Assembly (NCBI RefSeq): GCF_000226115.1
Contig: NC_016458.1
Location: 5,676,001 to 5,740,000, forward strand
Source of the DNA: Thermothielavioides terrestris NRRL 8126
Lineage: Eukaryota; Ascomycota; Sordariomycetes; Sordariales; Chaetomiaceae
Direction of reading: 5' to 3'
DNA: 64,000 nucleotides
The position numbers were made by a program, and so were the translations under genes. The notes below the pieces were generated by a model. It saw only the letters and a program-made list of their open reading frames with translations, ran no database searches and was not told where the DNA came from. Below, one piece after another: positions 11,680 to 21,725 of the stretch (its first letter is position 1; each line of letters begins with the position of its first letter).

Positions 11680-12478
11680 CGCCGGATAGTCAAGGGACCT
11701 CGGGATATGAGACTCGGCTGGTGCGGCCGCAAGGAGCCATGGCCGGAACCGCGAATGGCTCCCAGAGACTGGCGTTGGCAGCTCGTGTGAGGTTGCGGAA
11801 TGGGTGGGCCCAGCCATCGCGCTAACGCGCAGCTGAGGAAATGAGGCTGCAGTTAGTGGGGCACGCGCTGTCTCAGCCCTATCGGGCTCTGTACCTCCGT
11901 ACAGTTGGAGAGAAGTATTCCGTGAGCTTGTAAGCTTGGCTGGCGACGCCAGGATTCGAAAAGCCGTGAATATTCCAGGTGCGGAGAGCAACCGAAGAAT
12001 GATCGAAGGGCAAAGTTAGGCATATCTGTTTACAATACTTCTGCAGCCCCATGTGAACTCTCTCGGGGCTTAATGCCGTATTTACCGTTGCCATCATTCC
12101 GTGATATCGAAGGCTTGAAAGCCCGCAGCTCGCCAGCCCCGGCCGCCCGCCTCCACCGCAGACTTGACGTGCATCATAAGTCAGGTGCACCAAGCCGCAT
12201 CTCTCCCAGCAATGCATCCACTCTATCTCATCGGATTCGACCTCCCTCTGGTGTGGTTTCGCCTTAAGATCGGGTACACCCGGGAGCCTGTTTCCAGGGT
12301 TAAGGTACGCGATCGAACTACCTACCAGTTGAATCAAGATGAATGGTGGTGTCCAAGATGGTCTCCCAGCCTCCCTCCGCCGCTCCAACACAAACTCAAC
12401 GCTATCCTCGTGACCCACCACGTCCGCAGGCAGCACGCACTTGTACTTGCTGCTCCTTTAAAACGCTCAAAATGTCCT
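11680..12478. other. Intergenic / promoter region
   Basis: Contains the presumed promoter and leader of the mannosyltransferase gene. Nothing else could be supported; short open frames here show no family resemblance. Confidence 0.45.
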
Positions 12479-13111
12479 TTAACGACCAGCACACTCGTTC
12501 AGGTCCTCGGGCGTCAGCCATACGCCGTCGTCCGTCAGCGACCTGGCCACAGACATAGGCGCCTCGTACATAACCACTAGGGCCTGTTGGATGCTCTGCT
12601 TAACTTCCTCCACCCGGAAGCCGGCACCAGGCTCGCGGCACTAGCACCGGTCCCGGCGCCGGCGCTGACGCAGCGCACGGCGTAGGCGATGGGGTCGGCC
12701 CCGGACTGGTCAGAGTTGAAGCAGGCTACTGTCCCTCTGCTTCAGCGCCTCGCGCTCCGCTGAGGCTTGCGCTTGCAGAATGCGACACCGGAGGGCCAGG
12801 TTGCGGGAGGGGATCCGTACATAGGTTCTCAGGCCGCGAAGTTGTGCTGTCTGAGGATTGTGCCGGCCCGCTCCTCCCCAACCAGCAGCAGCGACAGCAG
12901 CACGACCCCGTCGTCGCCGCCGTCGTCGAAGTGTCGAGCATTGACGACTTCTAGGGGCCCGGAGCCGGCGTGGTGGTACTGGCGACGGTGCGGCGCAGCG
13001 CGAGCCACGAGATTGGCTTCCTGCGCCACCGGCCGCGGGCGGTGTCAGCGTCGCGTTGACGCGGGCGCTGGCGGGTGTTGGGGCGGTGATGGGCGATCGG
13101 GAGACGCTCAC
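12479..13111 (-). pseudogene. Multiply frameshifted protein-coding relic
   Basis: Protein-like blocks follow one another on the minus strand in changing frames with no intron-sized gaps: PISWLALRRTVAST (frame a), EVVNARHFDDGGDDGVVLL then GEERAGTILRQ (frame b), VRIPSRNLALRCRILQAQ through REALKQRDSSLL (frame c), FNSDQSGADPIAYAVRCV (frame b), and FRVEEVKQSIQQALVVMYE through GVWLTPEDLNECAGR, ending in TAA at 12481-12479 (frame c). At least four shifts would be needed to read it through. That pattern fits an old gene copy decaying by small insertions and deletions rather than by C-to-T mutation. The family is not recognised. An intact copy elsewhere in the genome is expected but cannot be seen here. 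The 5' limit is uncertain and may reach about 13265. Confidence 0.6.
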
Positions 13112-13789
13112 CCGGGCGAGAGGGGCGGAGGAAAGGGGGTGGGTGGATGAGGTTAGTGGAAAGGTTGCCGATGGTGGATGTTGGGTGGAGGTCGGATATA
13201 CCCCGTAGGTAAGCTAGAGAGGGGGGGTCTCGTGGGTTTGAGGGGATTACAGACCAGAGCTTCATGTGCTGAATTCTTTGGTAACTTACATCATTGTCCG
13301 TTTCAATTGCCTCCCTGATCTAACCGACGTGACAAGTTCACGAACGATTCGGCTTAATCTACCGAAGCGCCGCTGAAACTTAGTTTCGAGCGTTGCATTT
13401 TGCCAATGCAAGAGGCTTGTGTGTGGTGCCCGCAGCTGGCGTTTGTTTACCACTGTCCCAGATCCCTGGGGCCGCACTGTGACATCATCGGCTGCAAGCA
13501 CTTCTGGTGGCAGATCGCCTGCGCCAATGCCGGATAGGTAGCGCCCAATCATTAGGCGCAGGCCCCTGCTTGCAGAAGGCCTGGAACCCATCCTCAAGTG
13601 GGGGCGCACAAAGGGCCCTCCCGGTCTCGGGACCCTGCGACCGACTGTTTGTTGACTGCTCCATAACTCGCTGCTCACTCGCTCTTGTCACCAAAAAACA
13701 CACTCTTCTTCGTAAACATCTTAGCTGTGCGATTTCTACGCCTTCAATTGCAAGCGAACAGTGAACAGGAGCCAGTATCAGCAAAGACA
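13112..13789. other. Intergenic / promoter region
   Basis: Lies between the relic and the HD-domain gene. It should hold the promoter of the latter; nothing else could be supported. Confidence 0.45.
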
Positions 13790-14721
13790 ATGTCGCCCAG
13801 CTCGCAGACAAACGGCGGTCCCCATGATGTCGTGACCGGTGCGTTGGAGCCTGCGCACCGCTGCGCGCCAGTTCGTACTGACTGACTGCTTTTAGACGTC
13901 GGGATAGTGCCGAACCCAAACCCGACGATTGACGGCGAGTGGACGGTCGAGAAGGTTCTCGAGACGATCCCCACAGGGAAACCCGCCGAGGGCACGAGCT
14001 CGCCGGTCGGCTACTTCCATCTCCTCGAGCGCCTCAAGACCACGAAGCGGGAGGGCTGGCGGCGGCTTGGGATTGACCGGTATATCCATTTGGTCCGTTG
14101 ATGGCCTTTCCCGCGGGCGCTGACAGATTCCGGGCCCGCCGTAGGGGCGAGTCGATCTCCGACCACATGTACCGAATGTCCATTATGAGCATGTTCGCGC
14201 CGCCGTCGCTGGCCGCCAGGATAGACATGGCCAAGTGCATGAAGATGTGCCTGATCCACGACATGGCCGAGTCGCTCGTCGGCGACATCACACCGGTGGA
14301 TGGCGTCGCGAAGCCCGAAAAGAGCAGGCGCGAGGCCGCGACAATGGACTACCTCACGCAGGGCCTCCTCGGCGGGGTCGACGGCGGCCGGGTCGGCGCC
14401 GAAATCCGCGCCATCTGGCAGGAATACGAGGACTCGGAGACGCTCGAAAGCCTCTTCGTGCACGACATCGACAAGATGGAGCTCCTGCTGCAGATGGTCG
14501 AGTACGAGAAGCGCGGCAAGGGAAAGCTGGATCTGGGCGAGTTTGCCTACATCAAGACCAAGATCGTGCTGGACGAGGTGAAGGCTTGGGCCGAGGAGCT
14601 GATGAACGAGAGGGAGCAGTTCTGGGCGGGGCAGGCGCATATCAAGGGCGACGCCGGTGTTGACGGCGGCATCACGGCCGACAAGAAGGCGATGCAGGAT
14701 GCGTACTACAGCAAGGAGTAG
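13790..14721 (+). CDS. HD-domain 5'-deoxynucleotidase (HDDC2/YGK1-like)
   Basis: Three exons, 13790-13838, 13896-14079 and 14145-14721, give 269 residues. The HD metal-site residues are all present: His85 in SDHMYRM, His116-Asp117 in LIHDMAES, and Asp185/Asp187 in VHDIDKMELLLQ. Members of this family (yeast YGK1, human HDDC2) dephosphorylate deoxynucleoside 5'-monophosphates in the cytosol and so help balance nucleotide pools. The VGDITPVDG segment is also a family signature. Introns are short (57 and 65 bases) with donors GTGCGT and GTATAT; splicing at 14144/14145 restores R-GESISDH. The N-terminus before DGEWTVEKVLE is Ser/Asn/Pro-rich and poorly conserved. Confidence in family is high; substrate is inferred. 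Confidence 0.92.
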
Positions 14722-15119
14722 GCACGGCTCTTGTACATTCGGGGTTCATGGTTTGTACAAATTGCGTCGCGGGGCGTAGTGGAGGGTCCCGGAGAGACGC
14801 ATCACTGGGTCGGCGCTTGCATGGAAGTATCATGACTATACCGCGGGGGTTTAGAGGGTTCACAGGCGATAGCGATATCATCCATCATACCCACGGGAAT
14901 GCAAACCGACGATAACGAGCATGTCTTCCGTATCCGTACTTCCGTCCAGACGGTTGCGCAGGGTTCCAATTCAACAGGCTGCGGCTGTTGCATTGGGATT
15001 GTTGGGGGCTGGGTGGATCCCCGCATGTCCTATGGATGCAAATAAATTTCCAAGGGCTGGTTGGCTGTTCGCGCCAGAAAAATCAACCGAACTTTGCCTT
15101 TGCTGTAGCAACCGTAACG
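14722..15119. other. 3' intergenic region
   Basis: Holds the 3' region of the HD-domain gene. It ends in the left copy (ACCGTAACG, 15111-15119) of the target-site duplication of the adjacent MITE. Confidence 0.5.
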
Positions 15120-15572
15120 CGACTTCTTTAAAATGACAACCCCCTTTTTTTTAGAATGACAACCCCGATGGGCGGCCCGTGCGTCCACCACCAAAATCTT
15201 GCACCGCGCATCACCAATGGCCTGGCTAAGACGTTGCAAAGCTCAATGTAGCCTCTTATCGATAAGGCAGCACCACGTGACTTGCAGGCTGCACTACATA
15301 GGTAGGCGGTCAAGACAGGCAGTATTCCAGGCTTATGTACCTTACCGTGCTGTGCAAGGCTGATTCTACTGCATCTTTAAGCTTTTCAGCTAGTTCCGCG
15401 TTTTCCACTAAATCTGCATCCTCCCGGCTCTTCAACAACGTCAGGAACATCGTCGATTTGCAGCGATTCTTGTGGCGATTGACATGCGCTACAAAACTTG
15501 GTGGGAGACGCACGGGCCGCCCATCGGGGTTGTCATTCTAAAAAAAAGGGGGTTGTCATTTTAAAGAAGTCG
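15120..15572. mobile_element. MULE-like MITE with 66-base inverted ends
   Basis: The sequence 15120-15185 is repeated exactly, inverted, at 15507-15572 (66 bases, including an identical run of 8 T/A). The match continues imperfectly for about 8 more bases. The element starts CGACTTCTTTAAAATGAC and is flanked on both sides by ACCGTAACG (15111-15119 and 15573-15581), a 9-base target-site duplication. Long terminal inverted repeats with a 9-base duplication point to the Mutator (MULE) superfamily; an 8-base hAT duplication plus one chance base is the alternative. At 453 bases with no transposase it must be non-autonomous. The perfect ends and duplication suggest recent insertion and escape from RIP. 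Confidence 0.88.
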
Positions 15573-16309
15573 ACCGTAACGGTACCCAGTTTGACTCCTG
15601 GTCGTGGTGACGAGGCTAGCTGATGTTGACTTACCGCTAAACCGTTAAACCCCGGCCCATCCAGCACTTCGTCTCCACACCGGGAGGCTGGCGCTTGGAC
15701 AAAGCGGACGTCAACCTTCCACCATTGCATCCCGCCGTCTGAACCCGGCTGAAGAGCTGTTTGGGTTGGCGGATCGAGGTCGGAAGCAACCCCGCTTCGG
15801 GGAAAAAAGACTTTTGTGTGTGCAGTCATCAACACTGCGACCGATTACCTCCGGAGCTCTTGCGGCTGTGACGATTTGCAGGAGGAGGGTAGCAACTTGG
15901 AGGTAGGTGGTGCCACGCGCCGATACAAGCCGCCCGAGCCAGACTCGCACTGGCTCTGGTTGGTTGCGCAAGCAGGCAGCGAGTGTTGCTGCACCTCGAA
16001 ACCCCGTCCGACACCCCGTCCGACACCCCGTCCGACACCCCGCCCCGCGATCACGCGCCTCTGGCGCATCCGGATCCAGCCTCGGAACCTGTGGAGCGCA
16101 AAGAGAGAAAGAGGCACGGTTGCGATATCATACACTCCACCACGGGAAGGGTGCTGCTCCAGATATTCTCGGACCGATAACTCGGCATACCGAGCACTTA
16201 GTCAAAACCCGCTACGAAGATCCCGTTGTGATCCGGCCCCGGCGGACACGCAGCCGTGTACAAGCCTGCTCTGCGCTCGGCAGGTCGGTCATCGAAACCC
16301 AACCCCATC
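15573..16309. other. Intergenic / promoter region
   Basis: Begins with the right copy of the 9-base target duplication. A 12-base tandem (CCCCGTCCGACA, three copies plus a partial) lies at 16002-16042. The rest is the likely promoter and leader of the next gene. Confidence 0.5.
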
Positions 16310-17995
16310 ATGTCCTTCACAACACAGTTTCAGGCCCGCGGGGCGTTCGACCTCGACTCCTCGACGAGACCCGGGCAACCACTGCACGCCGATGTCTTCC
16401 GTCCGCCTCCGTCGCCATCCACATCGAGCTATAACCTCGCCAAGTCAACCGGCAGTCTCTTTTCGGATATCTCCATGTCGACGGCGCAGCCCACTGGCAC
16501 GGCAAAGCGGAAACGGACGACGACCAGAGAGTCGACCCCCATGGACTGGCACATGAGTATGGAGGGTGCACACGACGGTCGGGAAGAAGAGCGCTCTCGG
16601 GAGTTCAGGTATACGCTGGCGGGGCAAATCAGCACCACACCGGCAAGCGCGGCAGCTGGTGCAGAAAACGGTCTGTTGGACGACAGCGTCTACTCCGACG
16701 TCGATTACAGGAGAGCCCTGGGTCCCAAGGCGGACCCCCCTGCCGAAGGCTCGTATACCCAACAGCCCGCGAAGGTCGCGGCGACCGCGTCCAGTTTTGC
16801 AGGATGGACCTTGCTTAGCCTGCAGACAATAGGGGACATGGTGGGAAAGGTGTGGGAATTCTGCAAGACCGGCGCAGTTTTCAAGGGCTTCCGAGGGGGA
16901 GGCGGCCAAGCGTACGATGCCAACGGGTCAACGGTTACCGAGACGACGGGGGAGTCATGGGCCCCGGAGTCCGATCCGCCGCTCCATCCTCCAGGAGACT
17001 ACCCGATTACAGACCAAGAAGCGCCGGCCTACACCGCCCAGCAAGCGCAGACGCCGTACTCTCCCGACTTGTACGATGCCAGCTCGCCCGACTCGACGCC
17101 ACAACCTGCGGCCAAGCGTCGGCAGGTCAGTGCCAATAACGACGAGTTAAGGAACTGGGTTGTGGTGGACGAGCCTAGCAACCAACAACCGAAAACCTTT
17201 GCTGCCGAGGTCAAGGCGGCTGCTGCTGCCAGGCCCAGCGGCTTGGCCAGACCCCGGTCGGGCTACTACTCGCAAACGTCCGCTAGCAGCCATCGGCGCA
17301 TCTCGGTGCCGTCGCAGCGGTTCACGGGTGGCGTCTCGGCGTCCCGGCCGTCGTTGCGCATCTCCCACGCTGGCTCGCCCAGCCTCACACCCCGCGAACC
17401 AGCCAGCTTCGCTTCCCCGCGCTCCTCGCCCGTTTCCCATCCATCGCCCAGCCGCATCCCGGTGCCGGTGCAGCCTTCAGCGCAATACACTCACAACCAG
17501 AACCTCTTCGCCATCCCCGGCACAACAACAACATCAACAACATCCGGCCTTAGAACCTCCGCCTCCCGCCACCCAGCAGGCCGCCCAAGCCACGGCCTCT
17601 CAACCCGCCGACCCATCTCCCCCTCGAAGCTGCACCACCGCCGGAACCAGAGCACCGCCTCGTCCTCCTCCACCGCCGCCGCAACCGCCGCAGCCACCAC
17701 CTCCTCCTCCTCCTCGTCCTCGTTCGCCCCCACCCACGCGCGCAGGAAAAGCGCGCTGGCCGCCGCCGCCGCCAGCCCGCGGCTGGACGCCGAGGCGCGG
17801 CAGCTGGCGAAGCAGCGGCTGGCGGCGGAGCGGGACGCCGACGCGCGCGTCGACGCCTTCAACGCCCGCCTGCTGAGCATGATCCGGCAGGGGCGGGAGG
17901 CGCTTGGGACGAAGGTCGAGGTTGAGATGGTGGATGAGTTTGGCGCCGCCGGTGGTGGTGGTGGTTTTGGTGGCGGGTGGGAGGATGATGATTGA
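16310..17995 (+). CDS. Conserved disordered fungal protein, unknown role
   Basis: A single exon of 561 residues. The ATG at 16310 (CATCATGTCC) starts MSFTTQFQARGAFDLDSS; an upstream in-frame ATG at 16256 is less likely. Most of the chain is Ser/Pro/Thr-rich and probably disordered. One ordered-looking segment, about residues 165-200 (WTLLSLQTIGDMVGKVWEFC, then FKGFRGGGG), stands out as hydrophobic and probably conserved. A KRKR cluster near residue 65 could be a nuclear signal. The C-terminal part has Ala/Ser runs and then a predicted helix rich in Arg/Glu/Ala, ending in a Gly-rich tail and EDDD. No catalytic domain is seen. I do not recognise its function. Confidence 0.75.
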   Translation: MSFTTQFQARGAFDLDSSTRPGQPLHADVFRPPPSPSTSSYNLAKSTGSLFSDISMSTAQPTGTAKRKRTTTRESTPMDWHMSMEGAHDGREEERSREFRYTLAGQISTTPASAAAGAENGLLDDSVYSDVDYRRALGPKADPPAEGSYTQQPAKVAATASSFAGWTLLSLQTIGDMVGKVWEFCKTGAVFKGFRGGGGQAYDANGSTVTETTGESWAPESDPPLHPPGDYPITDQEAPAYTAQQAQTPYSPDLYDASSPDSTPQPAAKRRQVSANNDELRNWVVVDEPSNQQPKTFAAEVKAAAAARPSGLARPRSGYYSQTSASSHRRISVPSQRFTGGVSASRPSLRISHAGSPSLTPREPASFASPRSSPVSHPSPSRIPVPVQPSAQYTHNQNLFAIPGTTTTSTTSGLRTSASRHPAGRPSHGLSTRRPISPSKLHHRRNQSTASSSSTAAATAAATTSSSSSSSFAPTHARRKSALAAAAASPRLDAEARQLAKQRLAAERDADARVDAFNARLLSMIRQGREALGTKVEVEMVDEFGAAGGGGGFGGGWEDDD

Positions 17996-18547
17996 CTGAT
18001 TGATTGATTGATGGCACTTACTTGCGTGCCTGGACATGGGGCGGGGAAGGCGGGAGTTGGCATTGCGTTTGTGAGACTAAGGGAGAAGGACTGAGTGGAA
18101 AGAGGGAGATCTGCCTCAAAATGTGGTTATATGACTGGGTCTCATTGGGTGTTTGTTAGCTTGTTGGTGTTGGGGGTTCGGTAACTGCATCGGTTGGTTC
18201 CATCAAATGGAGTTACGAAGGTCAGGGCGGCCGGAAACGACATGGAAGCGGAAGCAGACTTCATTCCCAGCATTGGGACTGCTGGATGGCATAGTGTCTT
18301 GTACGAGACTTTCCTTGTCACGACCCGCTGTTTGTCTTTACTCATGAGTCAGCAATGAAAAAAATTATGAACCATGGTCGATGGCCGTTCTTCATACGCC
18401 TGTCAGAAATTCCGTGACATGTCTATTGCCAACGCCACAGGGCTTTCTGCGCTGGGACACTGCCAGCGCTTGGGGTATCACTTGAGCGCCAATGTGGTCC
18501 GGTCCCAAATCCTATACTCCATCAATTTGTGTTGTCTGTTGGCTGTT
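17996..18547. other. Convergent 3' intergenic region
   Basis: Begins with a four-copy TTGA/TGAT microsatellite (about 17993-18012). It lies between two convergent genes and presumably holds both 3' ends. No gene seen. Confidence 0.5.
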
Positions 18548-20689
18548 TTACATCTCTCTTGGTCTGCCGCTCCGCGGAGGATTCCGCTCCCGCGGGTCGC
18601 CGAAGATGCTCCGGTACTGGGACTCCCTCTCGGGCTCCGGCTCCGGCTCCGGCTCCGGCTCTGGCTCCGGCTCCACCTTATCCGGCGGTGTGACCACTGT
18701 CGGGAGTTCGGCAGTGGGCGCGGTGATCGTCGCCATTTGGTGCCCAGCCTCATCACCTGGTCCCTGTGCTCCTTCCTCCCCTTCGCCTTCAGCCTTTTTC
18801 CGCCTCTGTCTGTTCTTACTCTTGCCCTCCTCCGGCTCCGGAGGCTTCTCAAACCCCAAGCACTTCCAGCACCGACGGCCTACGAACGGCCGTTCGGTGC
18901 TCCCGCACTCGCGGCAGTGGACGCCGCACAGGAACCGGTCGCACCCGCGGACCCGGCAGGTCGGGTGCCACCCGCAGTCCTGACCCAGGTGCGCGCCACC
19001 GCACCGGCAAGTCTTGAACCGGCACTCGCGGCCGCTGTGCCCGCGCAGGCCGCACATGCAGCAGCGCGCGCGGCAGGTCATGGCGTTGCGGTGCTGGAAG
19101 CTGCCCGGCGGGGCCGGGTTGCCGCACGCGCGGCGGCAGGGAATGCCGCACTCGGCGGCGGTGTGGAAGGTCGGGAACGGCACGCACTTGCACCGGTTGT
19201 GCCGCGCGACGGGGCAGTCGGGGGCGTAGTGCGGGTTCTGCGAGAGACCCGGCCGCGGTTTTCGACTGGGCGTGTACAGGGTGAAACTGGCATCCTGCGG
19301 ATATAGGGGGGCGCCAGGCGGCATCGAGGCCGTCGGGCTGGGCCCGCCGCAGTGACCGCAAGGAGACAGGCACATGTTCGTGCGGTGGTCTCGGGAACTG
19401 CAGTTCTCACATCGGGGTGGCCGCTGGGGGTTCCGGTCGCAGGACGGCGCCTCGCACGAGGCCCCCAGGTTGGTGTGCCAGTCAAACATGGCTTTGATGT
19501 GCGTCCGGCTGAGGCTGCGTCTCCGTGATCGCCGGTCCAGATGCGATAGCGTTATCCGCGGGTACAGGAACCACAATCTCGGCCAGTGCGGCACCGAGTG
19601 CCGGCCAGGAAATACGCCAATGGCAAAGCTTCCGGCTTGGGGCTCACTTGCGCATCTCCTCCGCGGCCGTCCCCGGCTGGCGTCTTGAGGACTGCTATTG
19701 GGCCAATCCCGGCCACGCGGACTGCCTTCGTCTCTTCCGACAGCCCAGATGTTGGCGCGGTTTCGGCCCCACCCGGCATCTTGACACAAGTCCAGTAAGT
19801 ACACAGTGGGCAAGAACAAGCGTTGTACGAGTTCGCCGGGGCCAATGGGACGTTCGGCTTCGGCGAGAGCGTGTATCATGTGGCTCGTGGCGGAGCTGAA
19901 CTCGGGCCACCGTGGCAAGGGAATGTTGAACGTGTGCTGAGTGAAGGTCCAATGTAAGATGTCTAGTCCTCGCCTCGCCCCATCCACACTCGAGAACGAC
20001 AGGTCGGCAGTCTGGCGCAGGGTGGCCAGGCAGGAACAGCCGTCATACAGGGGCAACCGGGCTTGCACCTCGACGGCTTCGCGAAGCCGGGACAAGTGAG
20101 CTATGTGCCGCTCATTCCACTCCATGCCTTCATGTCCTGGTTGGAGTTTTACAAGTTCCCTGAGCCAGATATGTAGGGATCTCCGACTGCCAGCATATAG
20201 AGCGGTCCTAGCGCGGGTGCTGAGGGGGCCATTCGGCATCCGAGGGGTCCCGGCGCGAGTTATCCATAGCCTCGTGGCCGCTGCGGCAGTCTCAAAGTAG
20301 TGGAGCATCACAAGGTCCAGGACGCGCTCGCCGAGGGTGACGGGCTTGAGCGGGCCGATTCCGCCAGGCGAGTGTTCCGAGGGGTCATTGAAAAGCATTC
20401 TTTGGACCACCTCGAGATCGCTCGCCACAGGCTCGCCGACACCATGGGGGAGACGACGGCGAGGCATACTGGCTGAAAATTCCTCCTGGAAAGTCATGCA
20501 GCTGTCGAAAACGGCGGGATTCAGGGGCGAAGAAGAAGGACTCATGAAGGCGGCCATGAGACGGTGAACCATGATATCTCGGGCTGTGACTCGGCGGTGG
20601 TCGTAGCGGCAGAACGGCAGATGGGGAATATCCAGCGGGTAGCGGCGAGGCTCGCGATGGCCCTCGGCCGCGCCGGCGTGATCTGCCAT
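18548..20689 (-). CDS. Large cysteine-rich zinc-knuckle protein
   Basis: An uninterrupted 713-residue frame. The first 300 residues look globular and helical (for example LGERVLDLVMLHYFETAAAA and HIWLRELVKLQ), without a known domain. Residues 410-615 hold about 35 cysteines, including two canonical C-X2-C-X4-H-X4-C knuckles at 427-440 and 543-556 and further CxC/CxxC pairs, so a multi-zinc nucleic-acid-binding array is likely. A basic stretch (KSKNRQRRKK) and a (Glu-Pro)n repeat near residues 672-688, coded by GGCTCC hexamers on the plus strand, follow. The Arg/Ser-rich segment at residues 305-395 looks less natural and another frame is also open there, so a small undetected intron is possible. 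It resembles the zinc-knuckle gene at 7.5 kb in motif only. Confidence 0.75.
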   Translation of the reverse strand: MADHAGAAEGHREPRRYPLDIPHLPFCRYDHRRVTARDIMVHRLMAAFMSPSSSPLNPAVFDSCMTFQEEFSASMPRRRLPHGVGEPVASDLEVVQRMLFNDPSEHSPGGIGPLKPVTLGERVLDLVMLHYFETAAAATRLWITRAGTPRMPNGPLSTRARTALYAGSRRSLHIWLRELVKLQPGHEGMEWNERHIAHLSRLREAVEVQARLPLYDGCSCLATLRQTADLSFSSVDGARRGLDILHWTFTQHTFNIPLPRWPEFSSATSHMIHALAEAERPIGPGELVQRLFLPTVYLLDLCQDAGWGRNRANIWAVGRDEGSPRGRDWPNSSPQDASRGRPRRRCASEPQAGSFAIGVFPGRHSVPHWPRLWFLYPRITLSHLDRRSRRRSLSRTHIKAMFDWHTNLGASCEAPSCDRNPQRPPRCENCSSRDHRTNMCLSPCGHCGGPSPTASMPPGAPLYPQDASFTLYTPSRKPRPGLSQNPHYAPDCPVARHNRCKCVPFPTFHTAAECGIPCRRACGNPAPPGSFQHRNAMTCRARCCMCGLRGHSGRECRFKTCRCGGAHLGQDCGWHPTCRVRGCDRFLCGVHCRECGSTERPFVGRRCWKCLGFEKPPEPEEGKSKNRQRRKKAEGEGEEGAQGPGDEAGHQMATITAPTAELPTVVTPPDKVEPEPEPEPEPEPEPERESQYRSIFGDPRERNPPRSGRPREM

Positions 20690-21725
20690 GTCGTGCGCTT
20701 CATCGGAGTCGCGGTCGACGCTGCGGGTCTCAAAACATGACGAGTATGGAATACCTCTACCAAGTACGGAATACTCCGCACTGGAAGGTTTCCACTCCGT
20801 GGGGTTGTTCCTCGGGCTCCGTGAACCAAAGCGACCCTGTCAGCCTCGTGGGGAAGACGTGCAGGAATTAGAGCGGATTTTGTGAATGTTGTGCCGATAA
20901 GAAGATCGCGATATTTTAGACCGAACTGATGAATGCAGAAAGAAGGATAATAAGTACGTTCCTACGTTGCTGGTTGTGTCAAGGCAGAGAGGTATTGAGA
21001 AAAGTCTCGGCCTCGTTCAGGCTAAGTCAGGCAGTGGACCCACTGGAGCTTTAACTTTGTGGCCTGTGCACATTGGCAACACCTTGGCAACAGCCCAGCC
21101 CCTCCCCCACAACCTGGAGCCCAGTCAACCTTCAACCTTCCACTTGCCCACTCCAACCCGCGTGCGTTCTGCAGTAACATCGTGTGTCAAGAGCAAGCAA
21201 CTCGGCCCGGGAATCTTCTTCCAGAAGCTTAAGAAGCCCGACAATGGTTGCAGGATAGTTGGCAACTACCATTACTGTTAGTGGGTGTCCGCATGTGTGC
21301 CCTTTCGTCCCCAGGAGCACGAGAGCCCACAAGTCTCGTCAAGATGGGGAGTGTCACTCGTGAACGGAGTATATAGCCTGCCCATGCACATAACATACAC
21401 AGTTGACTTCATAACATCCAGGGTAGATGTAACGAGAGAGATTGGGTGCCTAGATGACTGCTGAGGCGAGCCTTTCACGACCCAAAGATCACAACGGTCT
21501 CAAGAGATTGGCTTTATCAGCGAACCCAGGCTGCCGCAACCCCAGAGATACCGAAGTGGGCCACTCGCCGCACGGAATCGCAGCTTCCTCTTGCGTCAAC
21601 CGTGCGACCTCCCAAAACTGGCAGCGAACCCATGCTTAGCGCTGCAAAATCCTCACCTCCTCGCTCGGAGGGAACACGGTCGAGCTCCATCGCGGATGGG
21701 ATCTTGATCGGAACTAAAAGGCCAA
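20690..21725. other. Divergent promoter region
   Basis: About 1 kb between the divergent zinc-knuckle gene (-) and permease gene (+). It must hold both promoters. No gene or repeat seen. Confidence 0.5.

Noticed and set aside
11900..12010. Second B-box-like TTCGAATCC on the minus strand
   Set aside because: Again no A-box or cloverleaf pairing.
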